Positions 51,572 through 61,784 of a stretch of 64,000 nucleotides of DNA are shown here, in pieces; positions within the stretch are counted from its first letter, which is position 1; every line of letters begins with the position of its first letter. Below the pieces are notes generated by a model. It ran no database searches, was not told the origin of the DNA, and worked only from the letters and a program-made list of their open reading frames with translations. This DNA comes from an uncultured Paraburkholderia sp. (GTDB taxonomy: Bacteria; Pseudomonadota; Gammaproteobacteria; Burkholderiales; Burkholderiaceae). The stretch spans positions 1 through 64,000 of the forward strand of contig CALNWS010000006.1 in NCBI GenBank assembly GCA_940747215.1, in the 5' to 3' direction. A program made the translations under genes and the position numbers.

Positions 51572-52208
51572 ATGTCTGCTGCCAAACCTGCGCAACCGAT
51601 CCGCCTTCACACCACGCTGCTGTCTGGTCACGGCCATCGCGTGAAGCTGTTTCTCACGCTGCTCGATCTTCCGTTCGAAGTGATCGAGCTGAACATGGTG
51701 GCGCGCGACAACCGTCGTCCGAAATATCTGCAGCTGAATCCGTTCGGACAGGTGCCGACCATCGAAGACGGCGACACCGTGCTGTTCGATTCGAACGCGA
51801 TCCTCGTGTACCTCGCGAAGCGTTACGGCGATGCATCGTGGCTACCGCAAGACAAACTGGGCGCGGCCACCGTGCAGTGCTGGCTTCTCTTGCCGCCGGA
51901 CAGATTGCATACGGCCCGTGCGCGGCGTGCTCGTCACGGTATTCAACGTGCCGCTGCATCACGAGACGGCACAGAAAATCGCGGTGAATCTGTTCGACGT
52001 GTTGGACCGCGAACTCGCGGACAAGGTGTTCGCGGCGGGCAATCAGGTGACGATCGCCAACATCGCGGCGCACACGTATATCGCGCACGCGCCGGAAGGC
52101 GGTGTGTCGCTCGACCCGTACCCAACTCGTGCGTGGTTGCGCCGCGTCAAAGCATTGCCGCGCTTCATCGCAATGCCGTCGACGAAAGCGGGCCTACTCG
52201 CCGAATAA
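51572..52208 (+). pseudogene. Glutathione S-transferase, frameshifted
   Basis: Thioredoxin-like N-domain is clean: TTLLSGHGHRVKLFLTLLDLPFEV, the cis-Pro in FGQVPTIEDGD, and DSNAILVYLAKRYG. A small indel near 51895 precedes the helical domain (NVPLHHETAQKIAVNLFDVLD, QVTIANIAAHTYIAHAPEGG). TAA at 52206. Divergent from LysR, 66 bases upstream of the PNPOx/ferredoxin-reductase gene; the trio looks like an inducible detoxification unit, now lost. Confidence 0.85.
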
Positions 52209-52274
52209 CGTCGCGGCACGCGCCTGCGCCATCCATTTGAGTAGGCGCGTAACGCGTGACGATTCGAGGCTGCC

Positions 52275-54264
52275 ATGACTGAAGCACTCGCTATCAAGCC
52301 GACCGGTTGGGGCACAAGCGTCCCGCCCTTTCACGACGCGGAACTCGCGGTTCAGCAACGCGCGGGCGTTGCCGAAGAAGCGGATCGCTCGGGACGGCGC
52401 GGTATCCGGCGGTATATGCCGGAGCAGCATCGGCAGTTTTTCTTAGAGCAGCCGTTCATGGTTCCGCTCGAAGGAAGCTGGCGCGAAGGTTCGATGATCG
52501 GCGGCCTAGGTCTGCAAGCACATACACGCAGGCGTAACCGGATTAATGGCGTGGTGTCGTCCGTAAATGGAGGCACCGTGACGCTCGACGTGTTGCAAAG
52601 CTTCGGCAATTGCGCGAAGTACATTCAGGGCCACACGCCCAAATTCATCACACGCGATCCGGTGGACGTATCGCGCGAAGTCGAACACGCCACGCAACTC
52701 GACGCCGCCGACCGCGCATTGCTCTCGCGTGCGGACACGTTTTTCATTGCAAGCGCGAATCTTCCGAGCGACGCAATGCTCGCGCGCGGCGCGGATGTGT
52801 CGCATAGCGGCGGCATGCCGGGCTTAGTGTGCGTGGACGATGCCAACACGCTGACCACGCCCGATTTCACCGGCAACTGTTTCTTCAACACACTCGGCAA
52901 TCTCGTGCACGATCCGCGCGCGGGCCTGCTGTTCGTCGATTTCGAGCGCGGCGATCTGCTTGCTTTACGTTGCCGCGCTCGCGGAGATCATCTGGGACGG
53001 CCCGGAACTCGCCGCATTCCCGCTCGCCGAGTAGCTCGTGCACTTTCGCATCACCGAAGTTCGCCGCGCTCGCGCGAGCTTGCCGTTTCGCTGGTCGGCT
53101 GTCGAATACGCGCCGCAATTTGCGGCGCTGAAGGATACGCAGGAACAGGAAAAAGAGGTCGCGTCGCCGTGGAAAAAGCTGCGCGTGGCCGCCGTGCGCG
53201 ATGAAACGAACGCCGTCCATTCACCCATTCCATATTCTATAGCCCGATAACGCGCCTCTTCCGCCTTTCGAGCCGGGTCAGTTTCTGCCGATACGTGTGC
53301 CGATCGAAGAAGGCAGCGCGCCGCTCGTGCGCACCTATACGCTTTCCGATAAGAGCGACACGCGTCAATACTGGATTAGCGTAAAGCGCGAAGGCGTGGC
53401 GTCGAACTGGATGTACACGCATCTCGCTGCGGGCGCGACGATCGAAACGATGACGCCGCGCGGCGCATTCACTTTCGACGCTGCAAGCCCGCGCCCTGCT
53501 GTGTTCATCTCGGCAGGTATCGGCATCACGCCGATGCTGACGATGCTGCATCACGCCATCGCCGCGCGTACATTGGATCACTCGTCACGGCTGCCTAAAG
53601 CGCTGCATTTTTCCATGGCGCACGCAATGAAAGCGAACGGCCTTTCAATGCGCATCTGAAGGAACTCGCTTCATGCCATGAAGGCGTGTCGATTCATCTG
53701 TTCGATAATCAACCCGATGCTGGCGGGTCGAACAATCCGTCAGGTCGGGTGGACATTGCAGCGCTCAAACGGCTGCTTCCATTCGACTACTACGACACTT
53801 TTATCTCTGCGGTCCGGAAGTGTTCATGCGCGATCTGTACGAAGGCTTGCGCACACTGAACGTGGCCGATGAACGCATTCGCTTCAAAGCGTTCGGACCC
53901 GCGAGCGTGAAACGCACTTCCAACGCGGTGCGCAATGATTCCCCAGTTGCAACCGAGCCGACGCCCGGCAGCGTACCCGTGACGTTCGCGCGCTCGCAAC
54001 GCACGGTGCGGTGGTTGCCGAAGGACGGCTCGCTGCTCGAATTCGCCGAAGCGTGCGGCATCGATGCACCGTCGAGTTGTCGCTCGGGCATGTGCGGAAC
54101 GTGTTCGACGCGCGTGCTGAACGGCAACGTGAGCTATCAGGACGCCATGGATGATGCGGAGATCGAACCCGGGTCACGCGCTTATCTGCGTGGGCCGTCC
54201 GGCAGTGAACCAAACCGCGGATCAGATGGCGGAATCACAGCAAGGAATCACGCTCGATCTTTGA
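52275..54264 (+). pseudogene. PNPOx-domain / ferredoxin-reductase-like fusion oxidoreductase, broken
   Basis: A three-domain protein. N-terminal flavin-binding PNPOx-like domain (FFIASANLPS, GMPGLVCVDDANTLTTPDFTGN); central FAD/NAD ferredoxin-reductase domain (EPGQFLPIRVPIEEG, RTYTLSDKSD, FISAGIGITPMLTML); C-terminal plant-type 2Fe-2S domain (PSSCRSGMCGTCSTRV). Lesions: shift near 52960, TAG at 53032-53034, shifts near 53245, 53645, 53805 and 54175. The last cluster Cys is restored in the shifted frame (ALICVGRPAVN), ending TGA 54262. Cytoplasmic electron-transfer enzyme of unknown substrate. Confidence 0.82.
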
Positions 54265-54533
54265 ACGCAAGGCGCTAACCGGCAAATCGGCGTGCACCAG
54301 AAAAGTACTGAAAAAGCCGAAAATACGATAACAAAAACTACAGGCTGCCGGATAGCATAGACGTCGCTGGGTAGCTTCTGGCCAGTAGCGCTTGTGTGGA
54401 GTTGTAAAGCCACGCGATCGATATGACGAAACTCATCTATCCGGATACCTTATCAATATCCCAGACCATTGTGCACGCTCGTTCGAGCACCCGCAAGTCA
54501 TGGCCAAAACAGATCCTGCCTCGTCAAAATCGT

Positions 54534-55610
54534 ATGCCGCGTCCAATTTCAGCCTCGATTATTCCCGCAGCAGTCAGTCACAATATCGACATCGTGCGTA
54601 AGCTCGCACCGCGCTCGCACGTGTGGTCTGTGGTCAAAACCAACGCATATGGGCATGGCATCGAACGCATTTATCCGGCGCTAGCGGGCGCGGACGGCAT
54701 CGCATTGCTCGATATGGACGAAGCGGTTCGCATCCGCGAACTCGGATGGAAGAAACCAATTCTGCTGCTGGAAGGCGTGTTCAAGGCGGAAGACGTCGAG
54801 CTCGCCGGCCGGCTCGGTCTCAACGTGACGATTCATTGCGAAGAGCAACTCGCGCTCGTGCGTGAGGCGAAGCTCGACTCTCGCATCGACGTGCATCTGA
54901 AGATGAACTCGGGCATGAACCGGCTCGGCTTCACGCCCGATGCGTTTCGCTCGGCGTGGGAATCGGCGCGAGCGGTTGCATCGATCGGCGACATCACGCT
55001 GATGACGCACTTCGCCAATGCCGACGAAGGCGACGTGAGCTGGCAACTCGACTGTTTCGACGCGGCCACGCATGGCATCCCCGGTCAGCGCAGCGTGGCC
55101 AATTCGGCGGGCGTGCTTTGGCACAAGGACGCCCATCGCGATTCGGTGCGGCCCGGCATCATTCTGTATGGCGCGTCGCCTTCCGGCCTCGCGCATCACA
55201 TGGCGGACTTCGGGCTGCGCGCTTCGATGCGGCTGGAAAGCGAGATCATTGGCATTCAGAATGTCGGCGCGGAAGACACGATCGGTTATGGCCGCACGTT
55301 CACGCCGGGCCAGCCGATACGTATCGGTGTCGTCGCGTGCGGGTATGCAGACGGCTATCCGCGCCACGCTGCGAGCGGAACGCCTATCGCGGTAGACGGC
55401 GTGCTCACGCGCGTGGTGGGACGCGTTTCGATGGATATGCTGACGGTCGATCTGACGCCCTGCCCGGCCGCGCGAATCGGTTCGCGCGTCGGGCTATGGG
55501 GAGATCAGGTGAAAATCGACGATGTGGCGGCAGCGTCGGGCACGATCGGCTATGAGCTGATGTGCGCGCTGGCCCGCCGGGTTCCGGTAAAAACCGTAGA
55601 AACTGCCTGA
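54534..55610 (+). CDS. alr: Alanine racemase
   Basis: Intact 358-residue PLP-dependent alanine racemase supplying D-alanine for peptidoglycan. The start at MPRPISAS (54534) is chosen because the TIM-barrel domain begins there; the open frame extends upstream to 54423 without homology-like sequence. The PLP lysine is Lys35 in VVKTNAYGHG; the second catalytic base is the Tyr in IGYGRTFTPG; MDMLTVDLT and RVGLWG belong to the C-terminal beta domain. Undamaged between two pseudogene regions, as expected for an essential cell-wall gene. A weak hairpin (CCCGC...GCGGG, 55629-55645) follows the stop. Confidence 0.95.
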   Translation: MPRPISASIIPAAVSHNIDIVRKLAPRSHVWSVVKTNAYGHGIERIYPALAGADGIALLDMDEAVRIRELGWKKPILLLEGVFKAEDVELAGRLGLNVTIHCEEQLALVREAKLDSRIDVHLKMNSGMNRLGFTPDAFRSAWESARAVASIGDITLMTHFANADEGDVSWQLDCFDAATHGIPGQRSVANSAGVLWHKDAHRDSVRPGIILYGASPSGLAHHMADFGLRASMRLESEIIGIQNVGAEDTIGYGRTFTPGQPIRIGVVACGYADGYPRHAASGTPIAVDGVLTRVVGRVSMDMLTVDLTPCPAARIGSRVGLWGDQVKIDDVAAASGTIGYELMCALARRVPVKTVETA

Positions 55611-55822
55611 TCGATTGGCCAGTTTCAGCCCGCTTTTTTAGCGGGTGTTGTTCAGTGAGCCTTATTCAGCCACCGAAAAGCGCTACTCCGCGCCTTTCGC
55701 GCCTCGACCGGATGCTCCACGCGCGGAGTAGTGCCACGAATGAACTGGATCGCGGCAGATTGCGACCACGGCCCAGAGCTGAGGATTACGGTCAAAGCGT
55801 TCATTTCAGTTTCTTCTTCAGT

Positions 55823-56176
55823 TCAAAACTGCGATTGAATCTGCCTTACAAGCTTGGCTACGACGTGGCCGGTCAATGCGTGCGTGGTGTGGGAGTTGGA
55901 TTCCTGAAGCAGCATGTCGTCGATCAACCGCGTGGTCAGCGCCAGTTGAGGTTCGAGCGACGCGTGCACGACTTCTGCGTTTGCCGAATCGCCGCGTGCC
56001 ACCCCGTCGTGTGCACGCGTAGCAAGACTCAGCACCGATACCGAGGCGAGGTGAAGCTCGCGCATCATCGCGGCTTCTGAAGCGGGTGCCGGATTGGTCC
56101 AGTCCGGTGTCGACACTTCGGGTACACCAGCTTCAACCGGATCGAACGGACAATTCTTGTTTTGACGGTATGACAT
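55823..56176 (-). CDS. Hypothetical protein with start region disrupted by a duplication
   Basis: Open frame MSYRQNKNCPFDPVEAG to VRQIQSQF, 117 residues, helical in the second half (MMRELHLASVSVLSLATRA, LTTRLIDDMLLQES). No family recognised. The good ribosome-binding site (AAGGGAG) now stands in front of a second, duplicated ATG at 56192, which opens a different frame (MSYRQHVIPS). The true start at 56176 lies 16 bases further on without its own site, so expression is probably strongly reduced. Confidence 0.6.
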   Translation of the reverse strand: MSYRQNKNCPFDPVEAGVPEVSTPDWTNPAPASEAAMMRELHLASVSVLSLATRAHDGVARGDSANAEVVHASLEPQLALTTRLIDDMLLQESNSHTTHALTGHVVAKLVRQIQSQF

Positions 56177-56193
56177 GTTGACGGTATGACATG
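56162..56193. repeat. 16-bp perfect tandem duplication over a start codon
   Basis: TTGACGGTATGACATG at 56162-56177 and again at 56178-56193. On the minus strand this duplicates ATGTCATACCGTCAA, i.e. the start codon and next four codons of the hypothetical gene, in a different frame. Confidence 0.95.
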
Positions 56194-56443
56194 TTTTCAG
56201 GCTCCCTTTGCGCGATTGGCACAATACCAGTGTGTGCGCCCCAGCGGTTAATCAATCGCACGAAAAGAGGGCATTTTTTCACCTAATCTGCGTTTTCGCG
56301 CTTTGAAGCCCAAATTATTTGAGGATAACGCGAAGCGCGACGCTAAACAACTCGCCTCCGAAAACAGGCATACTGTTTTCGCCGGACCGTATTCGGCGCG
56401 TGGGCTCGCGCTCTGGTCTACTAACACTCCCGATTGAAACGTC

Positions 56444-56608
56444 ATGCCGGTCTACGACTACACGTGCGCCGAATGCGGCGCTTTTGAACTGGTGCGACGC
56501 ATCTCCGAACGCAATGAAAACGCGTCGTGTCCGCAGTGCGACACAGGCGCGGACGACGCCGGTTCGTACGGCATGCGGCACGGCGGTTCATGTGCGTGCC
56601 GCCGTTGA
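56444..56608 (+). pseudogene. FmdB-family zinc-ribbon protein, internally deleted
   Basis: MPVYDYTCAECGAFELVRRISER, the standard FmdB/regulatory-protein start with its first CxxC, then CPQC, and an end YGMRHGGSCACRR typical of the family C-terminus. The middle 30 or so residues are absent, leaving only 54 codons instead of about 85-110. The frame is still open, so a shortened zinc-ribbon peptide could be made; whether it functions is doubtful. No partner gene is linked. Confidence 0.65.
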
Positions 56609-56831
56609 TCGCAACGCGAAGGTAACCGGAAAGAAGCAGAACGAAAGCTGCCCGTAAGAGCGCGAAAGAAAACCATGAAAACAGTCGCGCGTCATTGCAC
56701 AGTCACGCGCCTAGCGGAGCTTACTTCATCCATAATGTGAAACGTGCTCGGCGCCTCTCGAACGATGCCGGCGGAGCCACGATTTTAATTCAACCGAGAC
56801 CAGTTGCTCATTCCTACCGCTTCGTATCTCA

Positions 56832-58438
56832 TGGAACGCTCCCACGCGCCCGCTCACTCAGACTGACGAGCTTGCCCACCGGCCGCCCCGCGCCGCCGAC
56901 TACGCAGCGGAAAACCGCGCGCTGGTGGAACTCGCGCGTGCGCAGAGCCGTCCGCGTCCCGAGTTCCTGCAGGCGATCGCCGACACGGCATTGGCGCTAT
57001 GCAACGCGGGCAGCGCGGGCATCAGCCTCGTCGAAGGCGAAGGGTCGAACCGGGTGTTCCGCTAGTACGCCGTAGCGGGTCAGTTGTTCGGCGCTCACGG
57101 GCAAGACGACCGCGTGGTGGCACAAATGTCCGTGCGGAAGGACGCTCGAGCTTGGCGCGCCGCAGCTCTTCATCGAGCCGCAGACGCAGTTCCCTTGCCT
57201 CGTGTTTCTGGGCGTCGAAATTGACGTGCCGGAAGGCATCGTGGTGCCCATTCCGGCCGCGCAGGCGTCGCTCGGCGCGATCTGGGTGATGTCGCACGAC
57301 CGCGCGCATCGTTTCGATCAGGAAGACGTGCGGCTGCTGTCGAATCTCGCGGGCTTCGTGGGCTCCGCGCTAACGGTCGTCAATGCACGCGACAGCGGCG
57401 AGGAAAACGACCGGCGGCACAACGAATTCATCGCGATGCTGAGCCACGAATTGCGCAACCCGATGGCGCCGATTGACGGTGCCATCACCGCTGCAAAACG
57501 TCTGTGCGCAGACAACGAACACGCCGCCGACGTGCTCCCCATCGCCGTAATGCCAGATCCGTCATCTGCGCACGCTCGTCGACGATCTGCTCGACGCGGC
57601 GCGCCTCAAGCAGGCAAGCTCGCGATCCGCCATAGCGACACGTCGCTGCGTTCGACGCAGTCACGGCCATCCGTCACCACATCGAATCGCGTCGCCATAC
57701 GCTGACCATCAGTGGCCTTGAGCACAACGTGCCAGTGCGCGCCGATCATGTGCGCTTAAGCCAGGTGCTCGGCAATCTGCTGTCGAACTCCGCGAAATGC
57801 ACGCCGGCGGGCGGCACGATCAGTCTCGACGTGCATGTCGAAGCGGTCGACGAAAACGACGAATCGAAGGAAGTCGTGCCGGGGCTCGTGGTGATTTCGG
57901 TCGCGGACAATGGCATGGGCATCGACACATCGATACAACCGCACGTGTTCGATCTGTTCGCGCAATCGACACGCGGCCATACGCGCTCGGAAGGCGGCCT
58001 CGGCATAGGTCTCGCCGTCGCGAAACACATGGTGGAATTGCACGATGGAAATCGCCATCGAAAGCGAAGGCGCGGGCCGCGGCACGACGGTAACGCTGCG
58101 TCTGCCGATTCTGCGCGAGGCCAATGCGTCCGAGAACGCGGCGTCTCACGCCAGCTCGGGTACGCCGGCGCCCGCGCGACTGCTGCTCGTCAACGACAAC
58201 CGCGACGCGCTGCAGGCGCTCAGCCTGCTGCTGGAACTCGAAGGACATCACGTCATCACGTCGGACAACGGGCGCGACGCCATCGCGCTGATGACGCAGC
58301 ACCCGCCCGAAGTCGTGCTGATCAACGTAGGTAGCCAGACATGGATGGCTTCGAGGTGACGCGAACGGTGCGCCTGAATCGCGCGCTCGACGGTGTCGTG
58401 CTCGTTGCGCTCACCGGCTACGCGTCGTGGCGACGATA
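56832..58438 (+). pseudogene. Hybrid sensor histidine kinase (GAF-HisKA-HATPase-REC), broken
   Basis: ATG 56832, early shift near 56865 (TDELAHRPPRAADYAAEN), GAF domain (FLQAIADTALALCNAGSAGISLVEGEG), TAG at 57063-57065, shift near 57140, H box in MLSHELRNPMAPI, shift near 57550, ATPase N/G boxes (LGNLLSNSAKCT, ISVADNGMGID, GLGIGLAVAKHMVELH), shift near 58050, then a receiver domain (LLLVNDNRDALQAL) in which the phospho-acceptor position reads LINVG, Asn instead of Asp. A last shift near 58330 precedes DMDGFEVTRTVRL. Cytoplasmic kinase of unknown stimulus. Confidence 0.8.
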
Positions 58439-59092
58439 AAAATCGCGCTGCGTTTGGCCTGAATGGGGACGGCTTGCGGTTCGCGGTGACTGCGGCGGGA
58501 ACGGGAGTGGCGGACATCTCGTGAGCGCTTTGAGTAACGTTGCTGGGAAACAAGCTATATAATAAGCTATACAATGCGAAATGCCTTCGAATGTCTTTTC
58601 GACACAATGCGCAGCGGCAAACCGTTGCGGCATAAGGTTCGTGCCGCGATGAAATACCGTCGCGCCGGAGGCTGCCGGGCAATGATACTTGACGGGTCTG
58701 TTCGATTGAATCCCGCGCAGGCGGACACGCAGCATGATACGTATGCCTTACTAATATTGCGGGTCTGGCGCGAGACCTGTCACTCTGTTTCGCCAGTGAC
58801 GGTATGAAGAATCCACCGACGCAAGGTCGGCATAACGTTCGCGGGAAAAGCGCCCACAACGAAATTCTTCATAGCAATTCACACGCGAATCATTCGGATG
58901 ATTCGACTCGCCCTACACCGCATCGCACGCCTCAGATCCCACCCCGAAATCGTTTGTCGCAAATCAACGACAAATAAATAGGGACAGGCTATTTTGTACC
59001 GGATAAAGTGATTTTTCGATCGGGTGCCTCAGGCTAGCATATCTTGGGTTAGGATAATTAGAGTAAAAGCTCTAGAAGAGTTAATAAATCTG
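58439..59092. other. Region without a recognised gene
   Basis: About 650 bases. An open frame of 77 codons (58574-58807, plus strand) starts just after AAGCTATATAAT-AAGCTATACAAT, a 12-base near-repeat resembling a -10 region, but its product matches nothing I know. From 58900 on the sequence is AT-rich, leading to the DUF4096 gene. No hairpin or RNA gene seen. Confidence 0.4.
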
Positions 59093-59395
59093 ATGCTGCA
59101 AATCCCGCTGAGCGATGAAGCTTGGCAGAAGGTCTGCCATCTGTTTGATTACACCGTTAGCAACAAGCCTAGTAGGCCTCGGCGGCATCCACGCGCAGTG
59201 CTCGACGCAATTTTGTGGATCCCTCTGAATGACGAAAAATGGCATCGTCTCCTGGCCACTTTCCCGCCGGCCCAAACCTGTTACCTAAAGTGGCTCGAAT
59301 GGAAACGCAGCGGCATCCTCGCGCGCGTTTTCGATGAGCTGAGCAAAGAATCCGGGGCACCCGACACCCTGTCCGAGACGATCAACACGCAGTAA
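59093..59395 (+). CDS. DUF4096 (IS5-transposase N-terminal-like) small protein
   Basis: 100 residues from ATG 59093. MLQIPLSDEAWQKV, RRHPRAVLDAILWI, EKWHRLLATFPPAQTCYLKWLEWKRSGIL correspond to the DUF4096 domain found at the start of IS5-type transposases. The length and clean end at TAA match stand-alone copies known in Burkholderia, so it may be a domesticated DNA-binding protein rather than a cut transposase. No DDE domain, partner frame or terminal inverted repeats are visible. The AT-rich upstream region differs from its surroundings, hinting at transfer. Confidence 0.65.
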   Translation: MLQIPLSDEAWQKVCHLFDYTVSNKPSRPRRHPRAVLDAILWIPLNDEKWHRLLATFPPAQTCYLKWLEWKRSGILARVFDELSKESGAPDTLSETINTQ

Positions 59396-59653
59396 GCGTC
59401 CGTGCTCCGTCCGTCTGACCGAATGCGCCCCGAGCAGCGCGGGCGGACGCGCGGACGGCCGGCGAGAAACTCATGTCGACTCACAGCGTACTTATTCTTT
59501 TCATCAACCGGGATGTTTGCGCGGCCGCCCGGCCGCGCAAACTCAACGGCAGTGTTGTTTCGGCCAGTTAGGCAGTGAGCGCGCCGAGGCAATGCGGCAG
59601 CGAAATCGTCGTTGCCGGGCCAGCCGAGATTCGAGGCATGCCCGGCAAGCTGA

Positions 59654-60519
59654 TCACGTCCCCGCAACCAACAGTTCCTCGGCGTTGCCGAGCGGGCGCA
59701 AACCATCCGTCCGACTTGCGAAGTAACGCGCAGCAAGATCGCTCGTCGACACATGGCGCGCCTTCGCAAAGCCCGCGTCGAGCGCGAACGCCTGAATCTG
59801 TTCGGGCGTGAAGAAACTGATGAAAGGCGTTCCGCTTGCACGCGCGCCCTTCTCCGCCATCTCGAGACCCGGACGTACTTCCGAGTCTGCCATTTCCAGC
59901 GGCAACAGGAAGGTCATCGCGAACGTCGATCCGGGCGCGAGGCTAGCGACCTCGCGCATCGTCGCTGCGTTGGCTTCCTTCGTGAGATACATGCTGACGC
60001 CAGTCGACACCACGACGGCCGGCTTGCTCGCGTCGAAGTCCGCTTGCGCAAGCCCGTGCCGTCATGTTTCGCCCGCTTCGAAATCGACCGGCACGAAGCG
60101 CAGCCAGTCGGGTACACTGAAGCTGGTTTCCACGAGCCGCTTGCGCTTCCATTCCTGCGGGCCGGGCGGATAGACTTCGAATGCGGTGAGACGCGAAGCA
60201 AGCTCCGGCCTGCGCTGCGCAAAACTGTCGAGCCCCGCGCCGAGAATCACGTCACGTATTGCGTGAAACCCTGCGCGGCCTGCTCCATCACGAAGTCTTC
60301 GATAAATCGTGCGCGCGCCACTATCGACGCACGAAACGGCCGCGTGAACTGCGGGTCCATGTCGCCGCGTGCGTGCCAGTCTCCGGCAGGAGCAAGCAGC
60401 TTCAGGCCGACTTTGTCTTCGAGCGTATGAGGCGGCGCGTCGATCTGAACGTGCAACGCGCGTCGCAATGCGGTCCGTGCGGCCGTGCTGTCCGGCGCGG
60501 CCTCGGGCTTGTCGTTCAT
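59654..60519 (-). pseudogene. Class I SAM-dependent methyltransferase (TIGR00027/LCM type), broken
   Basis: Start MNDKPEAAPDS at 60519 with AGGAGAG before it. AARTALRRALHVQID, KLLAPAGDWHARGDMD, RASIVARARFIEDFVMEQA; a shift near 60248 at the SAM-binding strand (ILGAGLDSFAQR); FEVYPPGPQEWKRKRL; a TGA/shift near 60065 after DFEAGET; then VVSTGVSMYLTKEANAATM, MTFLLPLEMAD, FTPEQIQAFALDAGF and TGA 59654. The family methylates carboxyl groups of small molecules (leucine-carboxyl-methyltransferase fold). Substrate unknown. Confidence 0.82.
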
Positions 60520-60629
60520 CGCCTGCTCTCCTTTCTCCATGTTTTGCATGTTCGAAGCTCACATGCTAGTACCCGAACGACGAGTCTGAAAAGAGAGCGA
60601 GGCGTTGTGCGCCCCACCTTCAGGCGGGA

Positions 60630-61537
60630 TCAAAGACGCGTGACGTCGATGATCGCCTGGGCAAACGCTTTCGGCGCTTCCTGCGGCAGGTTGTGTCCAA
60701 TGCCGCCGTCGATGTTGCGATGCTGATACTTGCCCGTGAACTTCTTCGCATATGCGGACGGCATCGGGATGCGGCGCGCCGTTCGCATCGCCTTCCATCG
60801 TGATGGTGGGTACCGAGATCGTGGGCGCCGTAGCGAGGCGTTTTTCGAGTTCGTCGTATTGCGCTTCGCCGTTCACGAGGCTGAGACGCCAGCGATAGTT
60901 GTTAATCACCACGGCCACGTGTATCGGGGTTATTGAAAGACGCGGCCGAGCGTTCGTACGTGACGTCGTCGAAATTCCATTTGGGCGATGCCGCATGCCA
61001 GATCAGCTTGTTGAAGTCGTGGCGGTTCACTTCGTAGCTTGCATAGCCGCGCTCGGTCGCGAAGTAAAACTGATACACCAGGTAAGCTCCGCTTTCGGCG
61101 GCAACGGCTTCTTGTTGGCTTCTTGGCTGCCGATCAGAAGCCGCTCACGGACACCATAGCCTTCACGCGTTGCAGCCACAGCGCGGCGATGATGTTGACC
61201 GTGCGCGTACCCCAGTCGAAGCCGCCGAGAATCGCCGAATCGATCTTCAGCGCGGCATCACTTCGACAAACGAATGGATATCGTACGGCCAGCCGTGCAG
61301 CAGGATCACTACCGGACCGTTCGCCGGACCCGCTTCCGCATAGCCGATGTTCAGATCGCCCGCGTTGATCTGGCGAATGTTGTCGAACGAAACGACGCGC
61401 GGCGCTGCGTTCGCGGCGGCGCCCGAAGTGCCGGTCTGCGCGTTCGCGAGACCGCTCAGGCCGAGTTCCAGCAGACTGAGACCGGCAACTGTGGTTCCAG
61501 GCAAACGGCGGCGGCGCGTGTTGATCTGTTCCGACAT
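60630..61537 (-). pseudogene. Exported alpha/beta hydrolase (epoxide hydrolase-like), deleted and shifted
   Basis: Start MSEQINTRRRR at 61537 with AGGAG. The N-terminus is a twin-arginine-like signal (RRRRLPGTTVAGLSLLELGL). The oxyanion motif is ILLHGWPYDIHSF; then about 45 residues are missing between VEVMP and ALKIDSAILGGFDWGTR, where Asp in GGFDWG is the nucleophile of epoxide hydrolase/dehalogenase relatives. Several shifts follow (near 61145, 61075, 60915, 60770); VPTITMEGDANGAPHPD and the His in GGIGHNLPQEAP are still encoded. TGA 60630-60632. Confidence 0.82.
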
Positions 61538-61784
61538 CACTGATTCTCCTCAAGGTTTATCCAGACAGCCGCATGGCGGCGGCTACGAATGCACTGTTCG
61601 GCTCGTTGCATCGCCGGCTGCTTCGGCACGTTGTGGTGCGTCGTTCCGGCATGGAAGTATTAGAACCTTCGGGTGTATCTGGCTTGTGTCGGCAAACGCC
61701 GCGCATGCAATGTTTTGTATGTATCGCACCGTAGATACATTGAGATACAAAGCGCTGGAATAAACGCCGCCGGCGCGGCAAGGC

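Noticed and set aside
3267..57065. Reassigned or suppressed TAG codon (amber recoding) as explanation for the many internal TAG codons
   Set aside because: Genes with internal TAG nearly all carry frameshifts as well, and TAG is used as the natural stop of intact genes (SDR at 24306, MarR at 16290, the small ORF at 62824).
58574..58807. 77-codon open frame as a gene
   Set aside because: It matches no family and lacks a ribosome-binding site; only the promoter-like AT stretch before it argues for it.
59093..59395. Insertion sequence at the DUF4096 gene
   Set aside because: No catalytic DDE frame, no terminal inverted repeats and no target duplication are visible; stand-alone DUF4096 proteins are known in the genus.
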